DNA of 64,000 nucleotides, taken from NCBI GenBank assembly GCA_028023455.1, contig JAQFVV010012423.1:1317273-1381272 (forward strand), given 5' to 3'. The notes beneath the pieces were generated by a model, which was not told where the DNA came from, did not search any database, and worked only from the letters and a program-made list of their open reading frames with translations. Positions within the stretch are counted from its first letter, which is position 1. Every line of letters starts with the position of its first letter. Positions 1 to 13,419 of this stretch are shown piece after piece. Made by a program: the position numbers and the translations under genes. The DNA comes from Epiperipatus broadwayi. Its lineage: Eukaryota > Onychophora > Udeonychophora > Euonychophora > Peripatidae.

Positions 1-1046
1 ACTGAATATTATACTTCTAAATTGTTTATACTAAACATAAATTTAAAAATTGCTTATAGTATTATATATTACAGTATTATATATTAGTTTTCTAGTTAAT
101 AAAAATAGCTTCTGAAAGTGATAAAATACAACTGGATGTTATAGACTGAGTAATCTGATAATCTGGTAGTTTCACAAAGGTAATTTAATTTGAGATAATG
201 AAATAAAATTTTATGTAAGTTGTAACACAGATCACAAAATTTTATAAGATTAAAAGTTATATTTGGTTTATAATAGCTTTAATGATTTTAATGATAACTT
301 ATTTTTGAGTATATATATACATATTACAGACATTAGAATTTCATTGTTGAGTAGACTTATAGATTTAATTGAAATATGTCCAATATACTCAGAATTATTC
401 AGTAACAGTATTCATATAATAAAATCTTCATAGTTAAATAATTGTTGACTCTAGAAACTTTGCCATTTTAACAATATCCTTTCGGTCAATCAGACAAAGC
501 TTTATGATATTAAGTCTTATCTTTTAAATACTTCTGCATTCTCTTTGGTGCTGTAAACTATTACTGTAAGGAAGATGTTTATTCAACTTATATGCTTAAG
601 AACATTTGATAAAAATGTTAAATTCTTATTAGAGACTTTTCAAAAGTTTTCAATAATAAAATAGTTGTTAGTAGTGAAACAAAGTCTTTTCTTAACAGCA
701 ATGTAGCATTCTCAGTTTTCATACAATTGCTATATGACATGTGCTTTAATAGACACAGGCTAAATAGAAGTATCTTTTGAGCATATAAAATTGGATTTTT
801 AAGTGGCTACAGTTACAAAGAGCATATTGAAAGCATAATCAATATTGGAAATAGCTGACCAAACTACAACAGGAATGGCTGACTAAAAAAAAGCTGTCAG
901 TATTTTGTTTGAGTCTGACATTTAATCTTTAAAATATTCCAAATTATATCTATTTTCATTAATAGAAGAGAAAGAATTACATATAGTGAAGTAATATGTG
1001 TGACTTAACAAAATTATTAATAGAATAGCAAACTTTTCATAGAGTA
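1..1046. other. AT-rich DNA, nothing assigned
   Basis: No reading frame of useful length, no recognisable RNA gene and no clear repeat structure was seen. The sequence is ordinary AT-rich intergenic or intronic DNA. Confidence 0.5.
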
Positions 1047-1440
1047 GTGCCTAGGCATTAAATATTCTGAGACTAGTTTTTAATTAGTAATGAGCTTTAG
1101 ATCTGAGAGCACTTGCCAAATCTTAGAATCTAATGCAACCCTCCAGTAGCCATCTTTTACATATTTAGCTAACTATAAAGCTAAGAGTTTAAGATAAAAC
1201 AGTAATGTTTCAATTCAAGCTAATTCCTTTGAATAGTCATATAAATCTGAACTCAGATTAGTATCTATCCATTTTGGTGCAGTGCTTCAGATCCCAGATT
1301 CCCAACTGATGAAATCTACAAGCTAGAAACAAGTCTGTGGTTATTGGATGAGTAGGTATAAGGCAGGAATTTTATGCATAAGCTTTCTTGCAATACATCA
1401 ATTACTAAGATTTGCTCTGGGTGAAACTGTTATACGGAGA
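1047..1440. repeat. Decayed foldback repeat, family A
   Basis: The left part (about 1047-1110) and the right part (about 1275-1440) are diverged inverted copies of the arm seen cleanly at 59932-60179. Both carry remnants of 'gatctgagagcact' and 'ggatgagtaggca'. Between them is a module with 'gtcatataaatctgaact', also present near 33220. It has no coding capacity. I infer a non-autonomous inverted-repeat element; the copy is old, with many mismatches. Confidence 0.5.
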
Positions 1441-3418
1441 GGTATGCTACTGTATTAACAACTCATGTTAGAGGATATGGTGATTAGGCAATCTAGTAGT
1501 GGTTTTTATAACAAAATTATTTCTATTGTGTCTTTGAAAAATGTAATAAATGCTTAAAACTACTTCTTTTAAATTTAGTTGACTTTTCAGCTATCACAAT
1601 TTACTTTATAAATATTGACATTTCCACTGGTTTAATTGTCTATTAAACATATTAGCTGTTTTTTTTTTAACAAGTCCATTTTAGACTTGATTCTGACTCT
1701 TTTCTGACAACTTTAAATTTTTATTAGTTAAATTCAATTGTTATTAATGGTTTAAGCATTTAATTCATATGGCTTACATTAAATCAGCAAATTAATTTTC
1801 AATTTTTGATTTATACCATTGCACTGAATAGTTTTCATTTTTGCATATGTATTTTAAAGTATAAAAATACCTGTTATGAAAATTTTCAATATAAAAAGTC
1901 TTTGTAACCATATTTCAATTAATTGGTTTTCAGATGTAAATATATCCAATAAAAATTTATTGTTAGTATATCCTTTGATACCATTTTATATATATTTATA
2001 CAGAACCATAATACTAGGATTGGCAAATAAATAAACATTTACAATGGTAAATGAGTTAGAGATGGGAGGTGGCATAAGGCTGTTCATTTTGTTAGTATGA
2101 TAATTTATTTGAAATAATATTTTGTTACTGAGTGAGCAAGATTCATCAATTCACAGTCTTTGGAAATCAATAAGTTACTATCTGTTTGGTGATAGAAGAA
2201 AATCTACCTACTATGTTTATATATGGAGCAATGAAAATTTTGAATATATAAATTAATTTAAGATACAAGAGTTTCTTATTAATCTATCTTTTTTGATGTT
2301 GAGAATAATGGATTAAATACCACTGATTGGTTGTTTCCATCCATGGTGAAAATTACAATAATCATATGATGATGCACAAACTTGTAATATTTTATATGAA
2401 TTTGAGAGAATCATAAGAAATTAATAGTTGATTCAATAATAAAGCTTTTTAATGTTTTTGCAAGCTCGATTTTTTTAAATAGTTGAAAAAACGTATCCCA
2501 CCATAAGTTCTTTCAAAAATAACTCTCTAATAAAACATTTCTACATCAAGAAATATCTGAAAGTGCTTTATATTAGAAATTTCTTTCTTTGGTGTAATTG
2601 TGTTGAGTTAAACTTTAGAAGTAATAGATTTTGGAATGGAGTTCACTATCATTTTTGCAATTAGTGAATTCTAATTTTTCTGTAATATATATTTTTATTA
2701 TTAACTTTGCTCTAACACTCCTATTTATTTACAAGTTTTACACTTTTCACCTGCATAGACATTAAAATATCATCAAAGTTCCAGAAAAATCAAACCAAAA
2801 TTGATTCATTATATTCTTTAAAAAAATATTGAGAGCAGTTGTAATACAATCTTTCAATTTAAACTGATAATTGATATTAGCAATGGAGAGAACATGCTTT
2901 TTTTGACAAACAGAATGACTAGACTTCTTTATTCAAGTATTCATACATTATAATTTAGTAATTTTCCATATTCAAACCTCTCCTTCCCCCCACCCATCAG
3001 TTAAAAAACTATTGCAATTAGTATGCTCCAAGTTATAAATCTGTATGACTTTGAAGTATCTAACTTTGTTAAATTATGAATTTCTTTATTCTCGTCTGAA
3101 GTGTATCTACATAAAACAAATCTGAGTTTGAAAATTAATGACTTCATGTTAAATTGGATGAAGAACTTTAAATATTTTAATAATGCTATTGTTTTTCCAA
3201 GAGTTTAAGGTTAATTAATGAATAAGACAATTTTAGATATACTTAAAACTTTTATTTCACAATGCACACTTAAACAAATAAATTAAAATATCTAAAAAAG
3301 TAAATGTTTTAAGTACATTTAAGATATTATATATAAAATTGAAAAATAGAATTGGATTAATGAAGTCATATGGTTGTATTTAATAACAATAGCAGTTTAA
3401 ACACTATTAATTTAAAAT
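1441..3418. other. AT-rich DNA, nothing assigned
   Basis: No supported gene or repeat. A short C-rich tract lies near 2983-2995. Reading frames are short and broken. Confidence 0.5.
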
Positions 3419-3547
3419 GCATGATTCTTTTTTTCCATGTGTCATAGCATCAGCAGGGAAGCGAACCCGCTAACCCGGTACAACTGCTTGTAAAGCGGCT
3501 GTCGCTGACCTCTCGACCACCAATGCTTGACAACAGCATGATTCTTT
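3419..3547 (-). mobile_element. 105-bp tRNA-like SINE with 12-bp TSD (copy 1)
   Basis: The body is 3431-3535, flanked by identical 12-bp direct repeats 'gcatgattcttt' at 3419-3430 and 3536-3547, a target-site duplication. Read on the minus strand it has a Pol III A-box-like 'TGGTCGAGAGG', a B-box-like 'GGGTTCGCTTCCC', a possible 7-bp acceptor-type stem (GCATTGG with CTGATGC, using G-T pairs) and a D-stem GTCG/CGAC, and it ends in a short A-run before the duplication. A second copy with its own duplication is at 31258-31362, so this is a dispersed retroposon and not a single tRNA gene. It is compact, with almost no body beyond the tRNA-like part. The source tRNA (Ser/Leu-like or other) is not settled. 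Confidence 0.75.
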
Positions 3548-6500
3548 GTTGTGAAATTTGCAGATTTAAAAAAAAACAAAACATTTTACCCCCAATCAAT
3601 TTAAAATATAAACTCTGCTAACATAAAAAAACAATATAGACAATTTCTTATAATTAAGTCTATTATTTTGTAGATATTTATTTAATTATTTTTAAATTTA
3701 ATTTGTAAATATGTGTACAAATTAATTTATTTATTGAAAAAAAGATAAATTACTTTTGAAAGTTTGTTTGTTAAATAGATGGTTTTGAATAATAGGTGTT
3801 TGTATTAATAATGTTCTACCTGAATTAAATTAAATAAAAATAGTAAGATAACTTATTGTCTAATAAGTAATTAATAATAATCATTTGTATTATCTAAAGA
3901 GGAAATTGACAAATGTGTGAATATGTTTGTAGAAAACCTGGGACAAAAATATAAATGATATTAACCTTAGCAATATTTCAGCGAAGATAAATTAAAAAAA
4001 AAAAAATCAGATGTTTTAAAATTGTTAACATACTATATGATTATGGATAAAGAGGGAAATAAATAAAAAAATTCAATGGAAAAACAGAATTTTAATAAAA
4101 TTCGAAGTATTTGAGTCTCTAAATTTTAAATAAAAAAGCTTCTGTTTGTTTTGCCTTTTTTATAGTCTTATATTGTCCAAAATTTTGATTATGAAAAAGT
4201 TAAAAGAAGAATAAATAGTCAAAATAAGAGTCGTAAAAGAAGAATGATTGGAAAATTTTGAGATTTAAGTTTTGAGGAAAAAGATTAGACTGGAAAATAA
4301 AATGGGTGAAAAAGTTAGATTTATTAAAAAACAATGAAACACTTTGAATAGGATATGTTTATAAGATAGCAAAATAAAAAGGAATAAATTAGAAAGAGAT
4401 GAAATTTTTTTTTGTTAAAAGTTTATTTAAGTATTCTAAAAAGTTACCTCCCCCTCCCCCCATTTGGGATTTTATAACTAATTGCAATATATTTTGAAAA
4501 TTTATCAGATGATTTAATATATGTATTTTTTTAACTTAATTACACATAAGAAAAAAGCAGAGATAAAATATGCAAGATTTACTTTAAATCTTTTGAGAGA
4601 TTGTTTTAATTATAAGATTTTGAAGGATTCTGTGCTACTACAAGTATTGAGAGGTATCTACTTCTGAGTGATATGTATGATGAGGTTTCATTCTCTGGGC
4701 TACAAATAATGTGAGACCTCCTATAATAATGTAGACCCCTACCACCACCAATAATGTTTTGAAAAAAAAAAGGATATACATATTTTTAATAAAAACTGCA
4801 TTTATTTTTATTACACTAATCATAATTAAATTTCAAATATTTACTTGGCATGATTTTTTTGGCTTCCCCCCCTCCAAATATCAAAAAATTATAGGTTTTT
4901 GACAATATTGCACTTAATTCGGTAACAGTTCATTGCAACTGTTCAACATGTACAATAATGTGATGACATCATAGCAGTAAATACCAATGAGAGATTTGAA
5001 GCAAGAAAAAAATCATTAAAAAATTGCTTTGCAGGGAAATAACTAAGCTATTATTCATATTATAAACTCCATATGACATCACAGACCAGGATTACATAGT
5101 TGTATATCTATTTATATTATAATATAGTGTTTCTTATTTATAATATATTTACTGCAATGATTATACTATATAGTGACCGAATGCTTCTTAAACTGATAAT
5201 TCATGAAAAATGGAAAGATGTTTAATCCATTATGCTGCTTTTACATATATTTAAGTAATCATATAATATTAAATATCTTTAATAATAATCATACTGATAA
5301 ATGAAAATGTTTATACTTTGAGTTAGTATTGAATAAAATAACTTTTTAATTAATCTCTGAAGCATTTACAGCTGTTGGAAGCTCTTGGACCAAAGACCTT
5401 ATAGTCCGAGCCTTAATGGTGCACTGTCATGGGGAAAAGGCAACATTATATCATATAAATAACAAAATAAGAATTGAAAAAAGTTATATAAAATGGTATA
5501 TAATATTCATTCTTGAGTAGACATCAAATACTTATTTGATATTAATGCTGTAATTTTTCATAACTACATGGAGACCAGTCTAATAAATTAAGCAAAGATA
5601 CAACTACTTCAGATACAAAAATGTGATGACTGCAAAATTGAGACTAACATTACTAAAAATTATTTTTATTAAATTCATGATAAAAATATATAAATAAAAT
5701 AAATTTGGAATATTTTTACTGGAAAGTCCCTTCTCTTAATCAAAAATCTTCAATCAACCAAACAATTTTTTTATTCACTTTTAAAAATTTTTTAAAAAAA
5801 ATTTTAATGAAAGAATACATTTTAACAAAAATGTAAATAAAAAAATTCAGGAAAACTGTTTGTTACCTGAGCTATGAGGCTTCAACATTCTGAAATTTAC
5901 AAGTGTTAAAAAAATGAAAGGTAAAATGTTTTTAACTCTCTTGCATTTCAATGTTTTTTATTCTTTTCTAGTGGTAATTTGAGTTCGTAGTTCAACATGT
6001 GTTATTTTATTCAATATTAAGAATCAACAAATTGGGCTCGATTTGTTAAAAATATAAATTTACAAATGAAAAAATTTTTTAAAAATCATATTTGAAATTT
6101 CCAAATATATAAAAAGATAAAAATGTGAAACTCATTATGAGATTAATGATTTTTTGTTTATTGATTTTTGGCCATAATGATATTGTAAAAAGTAAATTAA
6201 CAAAATCTATTTTGAATAAATTCCAATTTTTAAACATGAATGTATAATTATAAAGTCATCTTAATCTATGAAATTCTATTTTAAATTTAAAATTGCATTA
6301 TATTTATTAAATTACTACAAAAATTCAGAACAATGCTGTTTGACAGTGCATAATGCATGTAATTATCACACATTTCTTTTTAATGTTATTTCAAATTTCT
6401 TAACTTGTATTTTTAAAAATGAAACATATTTTTTTACAAAATCTACATGCAAGCATTCTTTTTTAATAATTAGTACAAAAATATTTTGTAAAAATAATTA

Positions 6501-7420
6501 GAAATATTTAAATAAACTAAGCAGTTTTCTGCCTATATTTGAAGAAATTGGAAGGAGAATTTTCTAAGTTTATTTATCAAGAAGATCTTTTAAATTTTCG
6601 TTGCCATATCTGATCATATTTCTGTTGACTACTAAAATCTTTAGTTTTTAAAACTAATAAATGAATATTTACATTATTTTCAATATTAATCTTGAAAATG
6701 TAAAATAATGCTGAAAATAATGTAAAAAGAGTGATTTAAAGCAGACACGTATCAGTCGTATCTCAGTACTCCATAATATGATGCAGCTTATTCTCAAAAA
6801 ATTCAAAGATAAAACTAAAAAAAATATGATTGCAGTTTTAAGTTGATTTTATTGGTCTTGTATAACTTGAAAGGGAAAATTTATCTAGAGCTTCAAATAA
6901 TGCAACAAAAAAACCCAATAATGTGTGATGCTTTAAATAATAGTAATATATCATTTGTAGATGACATAAAATTTAAAGAAAAAAATATTTTTTTCATATT
7001 TAAACATTTTAAATTTTCTAAAAAATGCTATATTTAAAATATTTTAATTAAAGCAAGTAATTGTTTCAGAATACCTGTAAATAGATTTATGAAGACAAAT
7101 TGTGTTTTTAAGTTAATTAAAGGAAAAATTAAAAAGAAAACTGAATAATGAAATAATTATGATTAATATTAGCAGGTAAACTAAAAAAAGTCTATTTCAT
7201 TTTATATTCAATTTTATGATTATATATATATATATTTAAAAAAGATAGTGTAATAAATACTACTAGATGCTTTTGATAAAATTGATAGTACGTATGTATT
7301 AGTTTGTGTGTATATATGTATTTTATATATCCCCCCACACAAATTGATGGTATTATATTTTTGAAACAGGACTATAAATAACTATTCACAAGTTATTCAG
7401 TTTATAGATTTAAAATTTGT
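3548..7420. other. AT-rich DNA, nothing assigned
   Basis: Very AT-rich with poly-A/T runs, C-tracts (4448-4461 and 4866-4873) and a (TA)n run at about 7221-7234. Palindromic 'TGATGACATCA' near 4964 and 'atgacatcac' near 5073 resemble the core in the arms of the element at 49132-49550, but no bounded element could be drawn. Short open frames at 4638-4823 (minus), 6268-6501 and 6843-7037 are AT-composition frames with no family signature. Confidence 0.45.
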
Positions 7421-7551
7421 AATAGTCATAAGGGAATTACCTTGACACCTGCTGTCTGAATTTATAAAGCTGAGCAATACTCTTATTCTCTATTTCTCAG
7501 TTTTATAAATTCATACAACAAATATGTTGGGGTAATTCTCTTATGACTATT
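7421..7551. repeat. 131-bp hairpin (small foldback)
   Basis: Outer arms 7421-7440 and 7532-7551 are inverted copies with one mismatch in 20. Inner segments (about 7456-7474 and 7497-7514) also pair. The whole could fold into one long imperfect hairpin with a ~22-nt loop. It could be a MITE-like foldback or a hairpin-RNA source; no promoter is visible. Confidence 0.6.
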
Positions 7552-8402
7552 ATAAATAAAAACACAGTGCCAGATAAATAAATAATTGTTTATGTAGATT
7601 TAAAATTTGTAAAATAATTTATATAAGTATAAAAAATAAATTAAATTAAATGTATTCATATATAAATTAATACTCCACTGTAGTTTAGGATGGACATGAT
7701 AGAAATTGACTCTCCTCACCATTCTCACACTTTTTAGAGATAAAATAAAAAAAATTCCATAGTGCTACTTGAAAAATATCCAATATATGTTTTTATAGAT
7801 CTTGATACAAGAGACAGAGCTAAACTTTTTTATCCCTACCTGACTGAATAATAGAATTAACTGATTTTAAAGAAAGTAAAATGATTGAATACAGATTGTA
7901 TTATAAGTTTTTATATGAAAAAGATTTTAAATGAATATTTCCAAATATTGTTATGACCCAAGTAATTTTAACAGTGACTGAAGACAGTTTTTCTAAGTTG
8001 TAAAATTTAAAAAAATTAATTACTTTATCAGATTAATTAAGTGATCCAGGAATAATTTTTGTAGAAAAGACTATATCTAAACTAAAAAATTACAAAGAAG
8101 CTTACAAAATGTATAAATATTTTCATCTATTATTATCCTTTGATTTTTTCAGTAGACTGTTATAAATAAGTAAAAGATTATTTTATAACAACTAACCTAT
8201 TGCAGTGTAAAAAGCTCTTCAACATCTCAAAATAGTGAAACAGAAGATAGTATTCAGCAAGTTTGGTCAATTGCCAGATGGTGGCTCATTTTTCTGTTCT
8301 TGTTTATTTACTATTTACTGCTTAATGTTGGTTTGTTAGATAGGCTAGCTGTGGGCCAATTAGCTGAGATAAAAATTTTTAAGTTTATTGGAAAAAAAAT
8401 AT
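7552..8402. other. AT-rich DNA, nothing assigned
   Basis: No supported gene or repeat. The 86-codon frame starting at 8300 overlaps a tRNA-like SINE remnant on the other strand and is probably spurious. Confidence 0.45.
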
Positions 8403-8470
8403 TTGCTATGGATTTGAACCTTAATTTTAAACATGGAAGGCAGATGCGCTATTTTACCACCACACGGATT
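8403..8470 (-). mobile_element. tRNA-like SINE head remnant
   Basis: On the minus strand the segment contains 'GTGTGGTGGTAAAATAGCGC', resembling an A-box region, followed about 35 nt later by 'AAGGTTCAAATCC', a good B box. The anticodon arm does not fold well, so this looks like a decayed tRNA-derived SINE head, not a functional tRNA. Only the promoter-like spacing supports the call. Confidence 0.4.
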
Positions 8471-8680
8471 TTCAAAAATAAAAAAATTAAAAGCCTCAAC
8501 TTTAAGATTGTACATAGCCAAAATTTATTCGTGCGGCCTAATCATAGATTAAACTTTTAGAGCTTAATTTAATTTTTAAACATATTAAGGCAGTGAGGGG
8601 GGGGGGAAGTTATTAGCTTTTGATGTTAATAATAGATTCTATAATTAATTGTAATTACGTGAAAAGACAGTAAAATAAAC

Positions 8681-8756
8681 ATAGATATAATAAACATCTC
8701 CATACTTCCCCATTCTTTTTAAATACATATAAATAAAGATATAATAAAAGACAAAT
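8681..8756. repeat. 76-bp direct repeat, copy 1
   Basis: Near-identical to 9098-9173, starting 'atagatataataaac' and ending 'aaaagacaaat'. The copies are 417 bp apart in the same orientation. Beyond the duplication nothing identifies the family. Confidence 0.75.
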
Positions 8757-9097
8757 GACCCCCAAGATGCATTTCGTGCTAAACCAGCACTCATCAGTTG
8801 GCCCAGGTCACAATCTCTCATATACATCTTTATTATATGCAAAGTATTTATCTAGAGTAAATTGTTACATTTTCATTTACCATTGTCAAACTTCCTCCAC
8901 TCACAACCTTGAGGCCATCCATTTCAGATAAACACACTAATGCATATTACTAATCATTTTCGAAACTAGAGATTACCTCTAGCACAGATATAAACTTTAA
9001 ACCTCAGTTAAAGATTAATATATCTGTTTTTTTTTTTATTAATAAATTTACACACAGAGAGTTATTCACCTTTCTCTGTCCCGTATGTAATATCTTT
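8757..9097. repeat. Spacer with a 'cagcactcatcagttgg' repeat module
   Basis: The block 8757-8825 contains a short hairpin (GTGCT...AGCAC, near 8779) and 'actcatcagttggcc'. The reverse complement of that string recurs at about 63495-63510 beside an LTR, so it belongs to a dispersed repeat. The rest, to 9097, is AT-rich with nothing assigned. Confidence 0.45.
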
Positions 9098-9173
9098 ATA
9101 GATATAATAAACATCTCCATACTTCCCCATTCATTTTAAATATATATAAATAAAGATATAATAAAAGACAAAT
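9098..9173. repeat. 76-bp direct repeat, copy 2
   Basis: Second copy of 8681-8756, with only a few substitutions. It is followed by a further partial 'aataaaataaacatc' repetition. Confidence 0.75.
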
Positions 9174-11364
9174 AATAAAATAAACATCTTCCTAATATTT
9201 ATTTTGTTCGTTTGAATTTTTATTTTAGAATTCTGCTTTAAAAATCCGATTTGTTTTCTTACATTAATCTTGTTCTAAGAAGGTGGTTTATTTCTTCCAT
9301 CAGTTTAAATTTTAAATGAATAGATTTATTTTAGTGAAAAATAAACAAATTTTTTCCAACGATTAAGTGTCAATATAATTTCCCTCCCTCTCTTATTTTT
9401 TTTATTCGTAAAGCAGAAATAAAAACTTTTTCACGCATTCCTACTGAAAATCTAAATGGTTTCATTAAAAAGAACAGACGTCACTGAGGTGAAACTTCTA
9501 TATAGAAAAAAAAATCCAAATACAATTGTACTACAGATAAAAATATTTTTACTGTTTTTATATTGATTAATAAAATGTATACACCAAAACATCCAATTAT
9601 CATAATCTTCAAGTCTGTTATACCTGATCCAACATTAATTTTTTTACAAAAATTAAAAGATATCAAAGAAAGAGATTTGAAATTAGCTCCTCACCTAATA
9701 GCAAATTCCACATGGAATCTTATTAATATTGGACATTAAGTAATTTAATGGTTTATAAATGTATTGCCAAATTTAATGTTATTTTATAATTTTTTCTTTA
9801 TTGTAAACATAGTTAAATAAACCTGTTTTTTGATACTAAATCATTACTGTTAAAGAAAGAATAGAAATTATTTTTGTTATGAAAATAATGTACTATATAT
9901 TATGCGAGGTCGAAAATTATTTTTATAAAAGCACATGACATAATGATTAGTGCATATAACTGTCATATCAGTAACATAAACATGTGAATATTGGAAATGT
10001 TTTCACGTTATGAGTAGCTTTAGATTTTTTTTCAAGTAATCGCCTCGTTAAACGTTCCCCATAGCCATCCAATGATGGGATGGTAAATGGATATTTAGAT
10101 ATTATTGAATAGAGGGAAAAAATATGTTTAATCTAGGTTAGTTGGATAAGTACTGATTTTAAAACAAAAAAAAAATGATCGTAACATGATATGGATTTCA
10201 TCATTGACATCTCCACAGATATTGAACCTATTGTATACTCTTACCTTTACATTAATCATTAAGCTTTTTGCTTATTTTTAAGTTATTATACAAGTCTAAC
10301 TGTCCAGGTAGTTGGTTAAATATAATATCAATATTTTAAAAAGATGATAAAGAATATATTAAAAATTACAAACTATCAGTTTTATACAACAGTTTTACCA
10401 AAATAATTACAACTTGTCTATAATAAACTTTCCTTTTAAGCAACCAAAAAAATATAAGCTGGATTTAAAAGTGGTTTCAGCATAGTGGAATCCAAGTATT
10501 GAGAGAAGTTATGAAAAAACCCAATTAATATGAGTTGTCATTATGCTTTGGATTTGTAGATTATTAAAAATGCATTTGATTCTACAATAATTTCCACAAA
10601 TTAACCTGAGGATCCAACTCCTTATTTTTCCTCCATAGGTGTACATTTTATAATTAAATCTTTTTTCTACATCATGTATTGATAATTTTTACATTATTTT
10701 TTTACAAATGTAAATTAGTAGAATGAAATATTATATATTGTGCCTACTGAAAGTTGAGATGAGTTTTAGTATATGGTAAGATGTCAGTCATAATTGTTTT
10801 TTTCTTTCTTGTTTGATTTTTGGATGGCGAATGTGTTGACATATGAACATTGAACTGTATTGCTATGATGACAATAATATTAATATGAAAATTGTTTGTT
10901 ATTAATTGTATTGTAAGTTTGCAAATTGACTTTATTCATTTTAAAAAGGAAAATGAATTTGTAAATAATAAAATATATAGTTCGGATGAAAATATTATTC
11001 TTTTGTTATATATTTCATTTTAGTTACTGCATTCACAATAATAAATTATAAACAATATAAATAAATGTTTAATACTTCAAATATATTTGTTCTTTTATTT
11101 GGATATATTATACTGAGAAAATATGTATAAAATATATTTTCAGTGTAATATATTAAACATGTAGTATAAATTGTTTAATAATGAAAAATAGTACTTCTAT
11201 ATATAAAATTTAAATATTTATTATATGTAATAATTGTGAAATGATTTTTTTTTTATTTGTCATTATTGTGTAATAAGATTTTTATTTATTTATGAAATGC
11301 TACTGGAAATTTCTTAATGAGTGAATATAGTTACGCTGATGTCAATGAAAAAATCTTGTAAATA
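9174..11364. other. AT-rich DNA, nothing assigned
   Basis: No supported gene or repeat. The short minus-strand frame at 9481-9666 has no recognisable domain. Confidence 0.45.
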
Positions 11365-11515
11365 GAACAGGCAAAACTCTCCATACAGTAATGCCACTCA
11401 GTGTAAGACAGAGTAATCAATGGATGCCAGAAGACTTGTGCATAAAATCCCTACAGCCTGTTTTAATAACAGTTATGAGCAAGAATAAGAAATGGTGATC
11501 ATGTGATGTTTAATG
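11365..11515. repeat. Foldback family A fragment
   Basis: Contains 'ggcaaaactctccata', 'atcaatggatgccagaag' and 'cttgtgcataaaatccc', which also occur at 32935-33005 and, inverted, at 60155-60240. It is followed by 'cctgttttaataacagtt' and 'tgatcatgtgatgttta', which match 60230-60285. The central hairpin part is missing, so the copy looks deleted internally. Confidence 0.6.
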
Positions 11516-12414
11516 GTTTAATAAATAGAACTGAATAGTTTGAACTCATTCACTCTGTTTTTTTGACTTTAAATGGAAGCATGAATAAATTTGTGTATGT
11601 TATTTTCTTTTTATGTCCTTTAAAGTATATAATTGACTGAACAAAATGGAGGAATAAGAATCAATATTGACTCTCATAAACTTGGCAACATATTGAAAAA
11701 AAATTATGGGAAAATGACAATTTATTATAAAAAAAAATTGTCGAAATTACTTTATTATGTTGTAAACCATCAGAATATTTTTATCTTTTAAAATGGATAT
11801 TACCTATATTTTAAAGATGGAAGACAAATGTCAGAACATGTACAATAGTCATAGCTACCTGCCTGTGTTATTTTATTAGATTGATTGATCAATTTTATCA
11901 AAGATATGAATTAGTTTAATTTTCCATCATATTGTCCTAGATAAAGCTAGCATCTATTCATTTGTAATACATTGAAATAATATTTACTCATGAAAGAATA
12001 TCTCTTTGTATCATTGTGAATCTAAACTAGTACTAATGTGTGCAATGTCATATAAAACAAATGATTATTATTTGAAGGAATAATTTTGATATATGCCTGG
12101 GTCTTTTTTTATGCTGTAGATATATTCCACAGAAAACCCACATAAAAAAATCGCACAAAAATAGACTTAACTTATTTTGAAAAATTGGGAATATGTTCCG
12201 TAATTTTCAAAAATCACATAAAGCCAAAGCAACAAGGTAAAATTACTTTAAAATTCACATAAAAAAAAAAGAAAATAAAGTATGACTAATAAAATTTTTA
12301 AATACTTGAAAAAATTGATACAAAATAGTTTTTTTACTTTTTTAATTAACTATTTAATTTTATTCAAAACAATATGTTTTTATGTGTAATTTATTATACA
12401 TTTTTTCATACATA
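11516..12414. other. AT-rich DNA, nothing assigned
   Basis: No supported gene, RNA or repeat seen in this stretch. Confidence 0.45.
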
Positions 12415-12925
12415 TATGGGGTTCATTTGTGAACTGGTAAAAAATCAGATTCATCACAAAAGAAAACCCAAACAGCAGAATTAGTGCCAACTTCTGTCTC
12501 ATGCTGTGTTAATGGTTTCTGGTGACAATGTCATCAGTGATTAAACTTTGAGATGATGATTTTACTAATTGTTTATGATGCTCACAATATCTAGACATAC
12601 AACTATTTAGATATCATTGGAATTTAAGAGCTCATTCATAACTAGTGTCATTAACAAGAAAATGATTTTCCATTTGAGTAGAAAGTTGAAGACTTTCTCA
12701 AACTATTTTTGCTGTGAAACGAATAGGTTCAATTTCTGTTTCATTATCTTTTTTTAAATCTTCTACAGTATCAAAATTTATTGCCAAATCTTTTTCCAAC
12801 AGGCATTTAAAGTATGTAAAGTTTAATGCGTGTATATAAAATGGAGAATTCCTGATTTTATGTGAAATATTAGTTTCTTTATTGCATAAAAGAAAATCAC
12901 ATAAAAATATATTAAGAAGAAACAT
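12415..12925 (-). pseudogene. Decayed unidentified reading frame
   Basis: One minus-strand frame runs about 170 codons with four internal stops, three of them TGA. The open start is 12698-12925 (75 codons). The frame continues past its stop with protein-like composition, including 'ESLQLSTQMENHFLVNDTSY' and 'YLNSCMSRYCEHHKQLV'. CGA-to-TGA decay would explain the TGA stops. I do not recognise the family; a transposase remnant is one guess. The last ~30 codons become hydrophobic and may not be coding. Balanced residue use in an AT-rich background is the only evidence for coding origin. Confidence 0.35.
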
Positions 12926-13419
12926 TAATCACATTACATCAAAATCGCATTATTTATAAAAAAAATCATAATGTTAATAATAAATAATGTGATTTTTTAA
13001 AAATTTCTATATTTTGTTGCAATGTGGTCCATAACTTGATGTTAAATAGCTCATGTAGTTCTCAGTGGTAAATGAGCTTAACATCTTGCTTAATGTAAAT
13101 AAATGTATTATATCCATTCAAGTAAAAGTTTGAAGGCCGTTTAAAATTGTAAATACTGTATTATAACATCAATGTTATTCTTTTTTAAAAGTAGATTTTA
13201 TGTTGATATATTTTCAAAATTCCAAAAGATTAATATTACAGTATTGTTAAAAATTCCATGTTGAAAATTTATCTGAAACAATATATATAGCTATATTGAA
13301 TAATTCTTTTAAATATAAATAATCATTTCCAGTTAATATAAGATTGGAAAACCTGAAGTAGTATTGTTGTTATAATAGTTTTAATTTATTGATTTTACTA
13401 CTACTACTCATTATTATCA
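12926..13419. other. AT-rich DNA, nothing assigned
   Basis: No supported gene or repeat. A palindromic run of 'aaaatcgcattatttataaa' type lies near 12940-12970. Confidence 0.4.

Noticed and set aside
3431-3535. Functional tRNA gene on the minus strand
   Set aside because: Target-site duplications and a second dispersed copy show a retroposon; the anticodon stem has a mismatch and the T-arm is irregular.
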